Assembly (NCBI GenBank): GCA_016783105.1 | Contig: JADHXF010000038.1 | Span: 1-15,944 of the forward strand | Reading direction: 5' to 3' | DNA length: 15,944 nucleotides | Origin: Dehalococcoidales bacterium | Lineage (GTDB): Bacteria; Chloroflexota; Dehalococcoidia; Dehalococcoidales; RBG-16-60-22 | Shown here: one piece after another, positions 1-6,665 of the stretch | Position numbering within the stretch: position 1 is the first letter of the stretch | Layout: every line of letters begins with the position of its first letter | Notes under the pieces: model-generated | The model's input: the letters and a program-made list of their open reading frames with translations, nothing else | What the model was told of the DNA's origin: nothing | Database searches by the model: none | Position numbers and translations under genes: made by a program

Positions 1-426
1 TATAAAATTCATCACGGTATCAAAATCGTCCTGTGCTCTGATATTACTAAAAGATAAAACGCTGTAGGTACGCTGAGCCATTTTCGTTTTCTTGGGTGCA
101 CTGGGTGGATTAATGTAAAACTTGCCGCCTTCCGGCTCGACATCAATGCCGTTATCTCTGGCGATATCAACAATTACCTCCAGAGCCTCAGGCGTTTCCA
201 TTGGTTCCAGAGCCTCGTTCACGGCGTCATACTTGGCCTGCAACTGCTCCATGCTCGGTAAAGGCTTGCTTACCACCGCCATGGTCTTATTAATTTTGTC
301 TTCAAGGTCCTTCTGTTTTGGCCCCTGCTGTAGGTAAACAATGCCGAGCCCGATATAAATAATGACGCAGACACCGATTACAACCATAAAACCGACGCGC
401 CGTATTCTGGTCAGTAATTCCTTCAT
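1..426 (-). CDS. PilO-like single-pass membrane protein (partial, C-terminus off the left edge)
   Basis: The 142 codons visible on the minus strand are open from ATG at 426 to the window edge. GGAG lies about 5 nt before the ATG. The protein starts with a short basic cytoplasmic stretch (MKELLTRIRR), one membrane segment at about residues 11-32, then a charged, probably helical stretch (about 35-85), then a mixed alpha/beta region starting near 'ALEVIVDIARDNGIDV'. This layout (short N-tail, one TM, coiled coil, small alpha/beta domain) is that of PilO/PilN or GspM/GspL-type inner-membrane alignment proteins, which link the pilus or secretion motor to the outer parts. It lies downstream of pilB and pilC on the same strand, which supports such a role. 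The PilO-like assignment rests on architecture and context, not on a recognised motif. The coding call is firm, the family is not. Confidence 0.65.
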   Translation of the reverse strand, partial: MKELLTRIRRVGFMVVIGVCVIIYIGLGIVYLQQGPKQKDLEDKINKTMAVVSKPLPSMEQLQAKYDAVNEALEPMETPEALEVIVDIARDNGIDVEPEGGKFYINPPSAPKKTKMAQRTYSVLSFSNIRAQDDFDTVMNFI

Positions 427-490
427 TCTACTCCGCTCCCTGCTCTACATGCCCCACACCCCTAAATTACAGGCTAAATAATATGCCTGA

Positions 491-886
491 TTACTTCCAC
501 CTCTCGCGCAATGCCCGCTGTACCGTCTCCTCAATCGTTTCTTCTATGGTCTTTCCTTTCTTCTTTTCCTTCTTTTCTTTCTCTTTTTCCGTTTCTAATT
601 CCCGTTCTAACCGGACAAGCTCCTCATCATAGAAGGCCTGATATAACTGCCGACCACGCCTCCAGCCAACTATCCAGACCGCTGACAGGCCAAAAATGGC
701 TATCGGCGCTACAATCCCAATGCCAATGCCCTGAAATAGCAGGATGAGCACAATTATCATCACGACAAAGAGAAATACCGCCACATCAAGGTCCCACCTG
801 GCAATCCTGGCTCTCTCCCTCGCCCTCCGGACAGCCTCCCACCTTATTTTTTCTCCTGCCATCTCAGGCGCTGACTCCTGGCTCAA
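491..886 (-). CDS. Small two-pass membrane protein with charged C-terminal tail, unknown function
   Basis: This 131-aa protein probably starts at TTG (884-886), because a strong GGGAGGAG lies 4 nt upstream; the first ATG, eight codons later, has no comparable site. The N-terminus is basic and arginine-rich ('VRRARERARIARWD'), followed by two adjacent hydrophobic segments (about 33-52 and 56-75) joined by a glycine-rich turn. A long hydrophilic tail follows, almost wholly Glu, Lys and Arg (about 88-131) and probably helical or coiled coil. Both ends would face the cytoplasm by the positive-inside rule. I do not recognise a family. It sits between pilC and a PilO-like gene on the same strand, so an accessory role in that membrane machine is possible. 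A weak promoter and terminator pair upstream could make it a separate transcript. Confidence 0.75.
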   Translation of the reverse strand: MSQESAPEMAGEKIRWEAVRRARERARIARWDLDVAVFLFVVMIIVLILLFQGIGIGIVAPIAIFGLSAVWIVGWRRGRQLYQAFYDEELVRLERELETEKEKEKKEKKKGKTIEETIEETVQRALRERWK

Positions 887-932
887 TTTGCTCCTCCCTT
901 CGCCCGGTTAGTATGAATATAGGCTTGAGATT

Positions 933-938
933 ATTATA
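933..938 (-). promoter_or_regulatory. Possible -10 box for the small membrane protein gene
   Basis: Read on the minus strand this is a perfect TATAAT, about 47 nt before the TTG start at 886. No good -35 is found at 16-19 bp spacing (the hexamers there are AGTATG or TAGTAT) and there is no extended -10 TG, so it is only a candidate. Confidence 0.3.
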
Positions 939-984
939 CTCCCTTAATTGCCTGCCATACTACCAGAAATTATTTGAATGAGTG

Positions 985-1018
985 AAAAAGCGACCCTGGC
1001 GCCTCTCTCTTCAGCCAG
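985..1018 (-). terminator. Weak candidate terminator after pilC
   Basis: On the minus strand a 5-bp stem (CTGGC/GCCAG, 996-1000 and 1014-1018) is followed after 6 nt by TTTTT (985-989). It lies about 90 nt past the pilC stop. The stem is short and not directly joined to the T-tract, so efficiency would be poor. The rest of the 222-bp gap between pilC and the next gene shows no convincing ORF. Confidence 0.25.
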
Positions 1019-1108
1019 CCCCGGGTATTTTCACCCCAACTATTTTCAGCTTTTGAAGTCACACAGGGTCCAAATTCTGCCACCAGTGTAACAGGCAACT
1101 GCCTTATG

Positions 1109-2362
1109 TCAATCGCCGAACGCGCCGGTGAGTGCATACATCGGCATAATAACCGAGAGGGCAATGAAGCCGACCATCAGGGCTATGCCGATGGTGCTGA
1201 CAGGGCCTATCATGCCCACCATAGCGGCTGTTTTTTCTTTCGCGGCTGTTTCAAAGAAATCAGCTACCACCCCCATGGTAAAGTCGAGGGTATTACTCTC
1301 CTCTCCCACCGCAACCATTTGTACGAGCAGCGGCGGAAACAGGCTGTCTCGCGTCATCGGCGCGGATAACCCTTCACCGAGGAGCAACCGCTCGTTGACC
1401 CTATTCAAGGCATCACGAAAGACCATGTTGGTGGTCGCCTGTGGCAGCAACTCCATTATTTCCTGCAGTTTGAGCCCGGCACTTATCATCACGGAGAGTG
1501 TTCTGGCAAAGCGCCCCAGTTCTGACATAAGCGCCGGAGGCCCGAGAATCGGCATGCTGATACGCAGGCGGTCGAATATCCGCTTTCCAGATGGCCTTTT
1601 TAGCATCCAGAGTATTACCGCAAAGCCGACCGAACCGGCGATGATAATATGGAGTGGGTAGTCCTGAACAAAATTGGTAACTGCGATGAGAATCCGGGTG
1701 GGCAACGGCAATTCTACATTCATCGCGTTAAACATGTCGAGCATCTTGGGCATCACCACGGTAATCATCATGATAATCACGACGACCCCGACTCCCAGGA
1801 CCATCATCGGGTAGGTCAGCGCCTTCTTAATCTCCTGCGTCATTCCCATCTGTCGCTCCGTATAATCGGCCATCTGGTGGAGTACCGCGTCCAGATTACC
1901 CGTCTCCTCGCCAACGGCGACGGTGCGGCAGTAAATCTCGCTGAAAGCGTTGGGTTGCTTTTTTATGGCCTGTGAGAACGAACCTCCGGAACGAATATCA
2001 TTCACAATGCTGGATAAAATGCTCCGGAAAGCGCGGCTGCTGGCCACCTGTTCCTGCAGGATTTCCAGCCCTGGCAGCAGTGAAATGCCCGAGCGCAGCA
2101 ACGTGGCCAGCTGGCGTGAGAAAACGATAACATCACGGGCCTTTACCCGGAAAAGGGAGGGCAATGCCTCTTCCAGGTTGAACATTGAAGGCGCGACTTC
2201 AACATGCTCCGGAATGTACCCCTTTTCGATGAGAAGGCGCTCTGCGGTAATCTCGCTTGGCGCCTTGATATTGCCTTTTACCAGATTACCCTGTCTGGTG
2301 GCAGCTACGTAGCGGAAGGTAATATCTTTCTGTTTTCTGGGTGCCTCAGTCATCCCCGCCAT
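1109..2362 (-). CDS. pilC: Type IV pilus / type II secretion inner-membrane platform protein PilC (GspF family)
   Basis: This 417-aa protein is the polytopic inner-membrane platform on which the PilB/GspE ATPase works to insert or remove pilin subunits. It has the family's duplicated layout: an N-terminal cytoplasmic part (1-75), a first T2SF domain (about 78-201) with 'FSRQLATLLRSGISL' and 'AVGEETGNLDAVL', a second T2SF domain (about 281-405) with 'FARTLSVMISAGLKL' and 'AVGEESNTLD', and membrane segments near 184-206, 236-254 and 384-408. The end 'GFIALSVIMPMYAL' is typical of the family, and the length (about 400 aa) is normal. The start at 2362 is preceded by GAGGG; a second ATG three codons on is equally possible. 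Its start is 9 bp past the pilB stop, so the two are co-transcribed. PilC and GspF cannot be separated by sequence alone. Confidence 0.93.
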   Translation of the reverse strand: MAGMTEAPRKQKDITFRYVAATRQGNLVKGNIKAPSEITAERLLIEKGYIPEHVEVAPSMFNLEEALPSLFRVKARDVIVFSRQLATLLRSGISLLPGLEILQEQVASSRAFRSILSSIVNDIRSGGSFSQAIKKQPNAFSEIYCRTVAVGEETGNLDAVLHQMADYTERQMGMTQEIKKALTYPMMVLGVGVVVIIMMITVVMPKMLDMFNAMNVELPLPTRILIAVTNFVQDYPLHIIIAGSVGFAVILWMLKRPSGKRIFDRLRISMPILGPPALMSELGRFARTLSVMISAGLKLQEIMELLPQATTNMVFRDALNRVNERLLLGEGLSAPMTRDSLFPPLLVQMVAVGEESNTLDFTMGVVADFFETAAKEKTAAMVGMIGPVSTIGIALMVGFIALSVIMPMYALTGAFGD

Positions 2363-2371
2363 TGTTCCCTC

Positions 2372-4075
2372 TTAAGTGAGTGAAAATACGTTACGCAGGA
2401 CTTCGTGTGGAGTGGTAGTTCCCGTTTTAACTTTCAGCATCCCGTCATGCCACAGGGAGAGCATCCCTTCACTCTGGGCTTGCTTGCGCATTTCATCGGA
2501 ATCGGCGCCTTTGACAATTATCCTGCGGATGGTCTCACTGACTACCAATACTTCATAGATGCCAGTCCGCCCCAGATAGCCCGTGCCGGCACAGAAATTA
2601 CAGCCGGCGCCAATACTGAATTCGGCGCGTTTTTCACCCATTTCCCCTTCATAAGCTTCCCTTTCGTCCGGAGATACTTCAGCCGGGCGCGCACAGTACG
2701 GGCAGACCCGGCGAACCATTCTCTGGGCAACGACACCAATCAGCGCCGAGGAAATGAGGAACGGCTCAATGCCAAGGTCAATCATGCGGATAATGGTGCT
2801 CACGGTATCATTGGCATGGACTGAGGACAACACCAGGTGACCGGTAAGGGCTGCCTGGGTGGATATCTGGGCCGTCTCGGCATCACGTATCTCACCGACC
2901 AGTATCACATCAGGGTCAAGCCGCATCGTAGCTCTCAGGCCGGTGGCAAAGGTGACGGCTGCCGTCGGATTCACCTGCATCTGATTGATATTGGCAAAAT
3001 GGTATTCCACCGGGTCTTCAATGGTGATGATTTTGCGTCCCACGGAGTCCATCGTGTTTACCGAGGCGTACTGCGTGGTCGTTTTACCGGAACCGGTCGG
3101 ACCGCTTATCAGTATCATGCCAAAAGGCGTCTTCAGCATCCTCATGTATTGTTCCAGCGTTCCCGGCAGGAAACCGATTTCCGGCAATGGCATGAAGGCA
3201 AAGGTCTTGTCAAGTATTCTCATCACCACCATTTCACCGTATATCGTGTTGGAAGTGGCCACGCGGATATCCACCTCGCGGTCACCCATATCAAAGGTAA
3301 TCTGGCCGTCCTGAGGGCGGCGGCGCTCGGCGATGTTCAACGAGGCCATGATTTTCACACGGGAAAGCAGCGGCGCATGCACGCTGAGCGGCAGGGCCAT
3401 TACTTCAGTCAGAATGCCGTCAATCCGGTATCTCACGCGCAACCTGTCTTCCTGCGGTTCGACATGCACATCCGAGGCCCGGTCCCGTACTGCCTGCTTT
3501 ATCAGCAGGTCAATGGCGCGCACCACCGGGGCTTGCGCGATTGCTTCCGGCGAAACCCGTGCCTCTCTCAGTCCGGCACTGCCGCGGTACCGCGTGGGAA
3601 TCTGACTCAGCTGCTCCTCAAGCTCGCCACCCATGCGGTAGTTGAGGTCGGTCATTTCCTGAATGTCCTGAGCCGTGCCGATTACCGGCTCAATTCTTTT
3701 CTTGGTTATCGCGGCCAGGTCTTCAATCGCCTCAATGTCCTTGGGGTCTTCCATGGCGACCACAATGGCCCCGTCTTTCTCCTCCACCGGGATTACGCCA
3801 TATTTCCTGGCTACAGATTCAGGGAGCAATTTCACCGCATCGGCCTTTATGCCTTCTCTTCTCAGGTTGATGAATGGTATTCCCAGCTGCAGGCTGATAA
3901 AAAAGGCCAGTTGCTGCTGGGTGACCATTCGCTGCTGCAGCAGGACGTGTTCTATCTGGTCGCCCGTCTTTTGCTGCAGTTCCTGGACGCGCTGTAATTG
4001 TTCGTCGTTGATGATTCCAGCTTCTACCAGAATATTTAAGATGTCTTTCTTTACGCTTTTCGTCGGTACTTCCAT
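2372..4075 (-). CDS. pilB: Type IV pilus assembly / type II secretion ATPase PilB (GspE family)
   Basis: This 567-aa hexameric cytoplasmic ATPase powers pilin polymerisation. Residues 1-150 form the N-terminal MshEN/GspE-N-type region ('GIINDEQLQ', 'LGIPFINL'). The core begins near 180 with the Asp-box motif 'SDVHVEP' (201-207). Walker A is GPTGSGKT (325-332) and the Walker B stretch is 'ILVGEIRD' (391-398). The His-box 'TGHLVLSSVHAND' is at 411-423. Four cysteines (458, 461, 492, 495) form the C-x2-C pair of the zinc-binding subdomain that marks PilB/GspE extension ATPases and is absent from PilT retraction ATPases. All key residues are intact and the length is normal. The ATG at 4075 is preceded by GGGGGA, which is partly enclosed in an inverted repeat (4077-4105). 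pilC follows after 9 bp. Confidence 0.96.
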   Translation of the reverse strand: MEVPTKSVKKDILNILVEAGIINDEQLQRVQELQQKTGDQIEHVLLQQRMVTQQQLAFFISLQLGIPFINLRREGIKADAVKLLPESVARKYGVIPVEEKDGAIVVAMEDPKDIEAIEDLAAITKKRIEPVIGTAQDIQEMTDLNYRMGGELEEQLSQIPTRYRGSAGLREARVSPEAIAQAPVVRAIDLLIKQAVRDRASDVHVEPQEDRLRVRYRIDGILTEVMALPLSVHAPLLSRVKIMASLNIAERRRPQDGQITFDMGDREVDIRVATSNTIYGEMVVMRILDKTFAFMPLPEIGFLPGTLEQYMRMLKTPFGMILISGPTGSGKTTTQYASVNTMDSVGRKIITIEDPVEYHFANINQMQVNPTAAVTFATGLRATMRLDPDVILVGEIRDAETAQISTQAALTGHLVLSSVHANDTVSTIIRMIDLGIEPFLISSALIGVVAQRMVRRVCPYCARPAEVSPDEREAYEGEMGEKRAEFSIGAGCNFCAGTGYLGRTGIYEVLVVSETIRRIIVKGADSDEMRKQAQSEGMLSLWHDGMLKVKTGTTTPHEVLRNVFSLT

Positions 4076-4076
4076 T

Positions 4077-4105
4077 TCAGTTCCCCCAGACTAACCCGGA
4101 ACTGA
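4077..4105 (-). promoter_or_regulatory. Inverted repeat enclosing the pilB ribosome binding site
   Basis: TCAGTTCC (4077-4084) and GGAACTGA (4098-4105) are a perfect 8-bp inverted repeat with a 13-nt loop, ending 1 nt before the pilB ATG. In the minus-strand mRNA the 3' arm and adjacent loop contain the GGGGGA Shine-Dalgarno, so the fold would hinder ribosome access. There is no T-tract, so it is not a terminator. Confidence 0.4.
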
Positions 4106-4147
4106 GACCCGGATTTCTCTCCACCCGACGTGCCTATGACAGCACGA

Positions 4148-5017
4148 TTATTTATCCTTCAGCGAGATGTTAATTTGCCGTACTCCCTTTCTATCCCTCG
4201 CGTGACCGCTCCCTGCAGTTCGTTCAGGCACAACATTCGCTTCAGGCAACTTGGCAGCGAGCACAGGAATCAACGGGATCGGTTTATCCAGCACTACGGT
4301 TATGGTGCTTCCCCTGTTCCAGGAACCTGCGGTACGGATAAATTTTATTTCAGGTGAGGTCTGCAGGTAGCTATACAATTTGGATACCATTGTCGGTTCA
4401 ACCGGCATCCGGATGTTTAACTCAACCTCGCCGGTGTACAGCACCTGGCTTTCCTCCTCGGTCACAATTATCTCAGGCCCCTTCTTTGGCGCTTTCTGTT
4501 CTTGCTTGCCGGCCTTTTCTGGCTCCCCTTTTTCGGCCACAGGCTCCACAGCCGCGGGTTCCTCATCCTGCGATGCCGTTTCTTCAGCCGCCTGCTCCAC
4601 AACCCCCTCCTGAAGCTGAACCGGCTCTTCCTCTTCCACGGCAACCGCCTCTTCCTCTTCCACGACAACCGCTTCTTCCACCTCTGCTACGGCATAGGCC
4701 GGCATCTTGCCTCCTTTTATCTTTTCCGCCTCTTTTTTGGCTTCAGCAATAATCCTCTCTGCCTCTTGCCGGGCTTCTGCCACCACCTGCGTTTTCACAT
4801 TATCAACAATCTGCTCGGCACTGTTAATTGCCGCCTTGATAATAGAACGGGCTGAAGCCGAAGACGAAGCGCTTCGCTCCACCACAAGATCGTTCACCAG
4901 TTCCACCTGCCGTTCCCCATCGACCTTATCTTCAACAACCTCAGCCCCCTGACTTTCTTCCGGTGGCCTGCTTCCTGTCTCCTTTGCCTCGCGCTTCCGC
5001 CCGCGCAATTTAAACAT
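4148..5017 (-). CDS. Acidic coiled-coil protein with C-terminal ferredoxin-like domain, unknown function
   Basis: The frame is open from 5101, but ATG at 5015-5017 (289 aa) is the likely start. A strong promoter occupies 5073-5101, so the longer form would begin upstream of the transcript; GGAGGG lies 10 nt before this ATG. The N-terminus is basic ('MFKLRGRKREAK'). Residues about 55-105 form a helical coiled coil rich in A/E/K ('AEARQEAERIIAEAKKEAEK'), like DivIVA or ATP synthase b stalks. An acidic low-complexity linker follows (about 112-180), with an 8-residue tandem repeat. The C-terminal domain (about 190-289) reads as beta-alpha-beta-beta-alpha-beta: 'GEVELNIRM', helix, 'IKFIRTAGS', 'STITVVLDK', helix, 'VRQINISL'. 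No signal peptide or TM is seen. It heads the pilB-pilC transcript, suggesting a structural or regulatory role for that machine. The name and function are unknown to me. Confidence 0.82.
   Translation of the reverse strand: MFKLRGRKREAKETGSRPPEESQGAEVVEDKVDGERQVELVNDLVVERSASSSASARSIIKAAINSAEQIVDNVKTQVVAEARQEAERIIAEAKKEAEKIKGGKMPAYAVAEVEEAVVVEEEEAVAVEEEEPVQLQEGVVEQAAEETASQDEEPAAVEPVAEKGEPEKAGKQEQKAPKKGPEIIVTEEESQVLYTGEVELNIRMPVEPTMVSKLYSYLQTSPEIKFIRTAGSWNRGSTITVVLDKPIPLIPVLAAKLPEANVVPERTAGSGHARDRKGVRQINISLKDK
4625..4672. repeat. 24-bp in-frame tandem repeat within the acidic linker
   Basis: Two adjacent 24-bp units (4625-4648 and 4649-4672) differ at one base. On the coding (minus) strand they give AVVVEEEE and AVAVEEEE. 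A degenerate third unit follows. The repeat keeps frame, so length changes here would only alter the acidic linker. Confidence 0.85.
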
Positions 5018-5072
5018 GAGGTACCATCCCTCCGTTGTTTCCCAGGCTATTCCAAATTGATTTACATAAACA

Positions 5073-5101
5073 ATATTAATTTTCCAAACGTAAAATGTCA
5101 A
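5073..5101 (-). promoter_or_regulatory. Sigma70-type promoter of the coiled-coil/pilB/pilC transcript
   Basis: On the minus strand a consensus TTGACA (5096-5101) is followed after exactly 17 bp by TAATAT (5073-5078). Transcription should start near 5066, giving a leader of about 49 nt to the ATG at 5017. This excludes the longer frame starting at 5101. Confidence 0.75.
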
Positions 5102-5223
5102 GTAAGTCGGGTGCAGGTCGTCGGCTGGTAACTGTCAATACTATCTTCACAGGGTATGGTACCGTCTGTCCGTATAACTATTCCCATATTAACTGATTGA
5201 GGTTAAATATCCATTAAAATCCC

Positions 5224-5268
5224 GTTACAGATTTGTTAAAATATGCTATTCGGCCATATATCTGTAAC
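5224..5268. repeat. Perfect 9-bp inverted repeat in the divergent promoter region
   Basis: GTTACAGAT (5224-5232) and ATCTGTAAC (5260-5268) are exact inverted copies separated by 27 bp. The half-site centres are 36 bp apart, between three and four helical turns. It could bind a dimeric regulator with looping, or form a weak hairpin; no T-tract follows. It lies 40 bp upstream of the -35 at 5309. Confidence 0.6.
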
Positions 5269-5308
5269 ACTGAGACAGGTACTCGTAAAAACAGGTCCCG
5301 GTTCCCAT

Positions 5309-5337
5309 TTGAAAAGATAGTGCTTTTGGGTTATAAA
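5309..5337 (+). promoter_or_regulatory. Sigma70-type promoter of the parvulin-hom-thrC-folE transcript
   Basis: TTGAAA (5309-5314) and TATAAA (5332-5337) are separated by exactly 17 bp. The start would be near 5344, leaving a leader of about 37 nt before the TTG codon at 5381. Confidence 0.7.
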
Positions 5338-5380
5338 TATAAGAGTATTTTGTCAATGTGATGTAAAGAAAGGGGTAAAC

Positions 5381-6640
5381 TTGGCCAAGAAGAAACGTGA
5401 TAAACCACAGCGCATCTTAACGCCGCATCAGATTTCACACTGGGAGCAGCAGAAAAAACGACAGCGCCTAATTCTGATGACGGGCATCTTTGTCATCGTT
5501 GCGGCACTCGCTATTGTGATCGTTGGCTGGTATCTCGGCCAGTTTAAACCGTTACGCGAGACGGTCATCAAGGTTAATGACACTGAGTTCACCATGGATT
5601 ATTACGTAGAGATGCTAAAAATTGAAGGCTCTTATCATCAAGTACCAGACGTTTCATATGTTGCCGATAGCGTACTGCAAAATATACCGCGTAATGAACT
5701 CACCAGACAGGGTGCCCTGGAACTTGGCATCAGTGTTACCGATGAAGAAGTGAAAAATGTACTTAAAGAAAACGACCTGCCGGATAAAGAGGTCTATCGT
5801 GACCTGGTCAGACACCAGTTATTGATAGAGCGTTTGCTGGATGTGCATTTCGACCCGCAGGTGCCACTGTTTGCCGAACAGAGGCAGGTTATGGCCATGA
5901 TGCTGGAGAACGAGCCACAGGCTCTGGACGTCAGGAGCAAGCTGGTAAGCGGTGATGACTTTAGCGAGCTGGCGGAAGAGATGAGCCTGGAACCGCTTTC
6001 CAGAAGTAAAGGTGGGGACTTTGGCTGGGTGCCCAGGACTATTTTGCTGGAAATGCTGCCAGTCTCAATTGTCGACGTTATATTCGACCATGAAGTGGGT
6101 GAATTGAGCCGGCCAATTTATGATGAGGAGACAGAAAAATTCGTCGGCTACTGGCTGGTAGAGGTTCTGGAAAGAGACGAAGATGAAGAAGAAGCGCACA
6201 TACAGATAATGCTGCTGGGCAGCGAAGAGGAAGCGTTGAACGTTAGAAGTCAACTGGAAGCTGGCGCGGAGTGGGGTTCCCTGGCCGTGGAGCGTTCCCA
6301 GGTGAAAGGCGTCAAGGAAAATAAAGGGGAATGGCTGGTATCACCGGGCGAGATGAACCCACTGGTTGACGTGTATGCCTTTGACCCGGATACAGAAATA
6401 GGAGCCATAAGTGAGCCAATCCGCGACGAGAATATAACCACCAAAGGAGGCTACTGGCTGATAAAGATTCCTGACGAAGATACCAACCGTCGCATTGATA
6501 CGGCATACCGGGACTACCTGAAAAGCAAAGCCCTGGATGAGTGGGTGGCTTCAGTTGTAGACGAAGAGGACAATGAAATCGTAAACTACCTTGATGCGGA
6601 GAAAAAATCCTGGGCGATTGAACAGGCAGCGAGAGGCTAG
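5381..6640 (+). CDS. Membrane-anchored SurA/PrsA-type foldase with two parvulin-like domains
   Basis: This 419-aa protein starts at TTG (5381), with AAGAAAGGGG ending 5 nt upstream. A basic cytoplasmic N-tail (1-29) precedes one membrane segment (about 30-52) with no cleavage site or lipobox, so the rest is exported but anchored. Residues about 60-160 are helical with SurA-N-like features ('RQGALELGISVTDEEV'). Two PpiC-type domains follow: about 166-264 ('DFSELAEEMSLEPLSRSKGGDFGWVP') and about 272-363 ('GEWLVSPGEMNP', 'GGYWLIKI'). Family members chaperone and isomerise prolyl bonds of secreted proteins. The active-site His of the usual 'A-x-H-I-L' motif seems missing in both repeats ('AMMLEN' and 'IQIMLL'), so a chaperone role without catalysis is plausible. 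It leads the hom-thrC-folE run, with hom starting 25 bp downstream. Confidence 0.85.
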   Translation: MAKKKRDKPQRILTPHQISHWEQQKKRQRLILMTGIFVIVAALAIVIVGWYLGQFKPLRETVIKVNDTEFTMDYYVEMLKIEGSYHQVPDVSYVADSVLQNIPRNELTRQGALELGISVTDEEVKNVLKENDLPDKEVYRDLVRHQLLIERLLDVHFDPQVPLFAEQRQVMAMMLENEPQALDVRSKLVSGDDFSELAEEMSLEPLSRSKGGDFGWVPRTILLEMLPVSIVDVIFDHEVGELSRPIYDEETEKFVGYWLVEVLERDEDEEEAHIQIMLLGSEEEALNVRSQLEAGAEWGSLAVERSQVKGVKENKGEWLVSPGEMNPLVDVYAFDPDTEIGAISEPIRDENITTKGGYWLIKIPDEDTNRRIDTAYRDYLKSKALDEWVASVVDEEDNEIVNYLDAEKKSWAIEQAARG

Positions 6641-6665
6641 AACCAGCAGCGAGGTATGAGGTGGA

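Larger units (their letters stand above)
5018..5380. other. 363-bp divergent intergenic region
   Basis: No gene is seen here. The region holds a promoter for the left (pilus) transcript at 5073-5101, a promoter for the right transcript at 5309-5337, and a 9-bp inverted repeat at 5224-5268 between them. The part 5102-5223 shows nothing convincing. The region is more AT-rich than the flanking genes, as expected for a bidirectional promoter region. Confidence 0.7.

Noticed and set aside
470..489. 5-bp inverted repeat (CAGGC/GCCTG) between the small membrane protein and PilO-like genes
   Set aside because: The stem is too short, with a 10-nt AT loop and no proper T-tract on either strand, and lies inside a likely operon.
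970..1164. 64-codon minus-strand frame overlapping the pilC end
   Set aside because: Its start is inside pilC in another frame, it has no Shine-Dalgarno and no recognisable features, and it includes the weak terminator.
2837..3997. Long plus-strand frame of 386 codons opposite pilB
   Set aside because: It lies wholly antisense to a gene with intact Walker and Cys motifs, has no family features (His/Arg-rich, no domain), and is a by-product of codon bias.
5129..5145. Second TTGACA on the minus strand in the divergent region
   Set aside because: No -10-like hexamer occurs 15-19 bp downstream; the promoter at 5073-5101 is far better.
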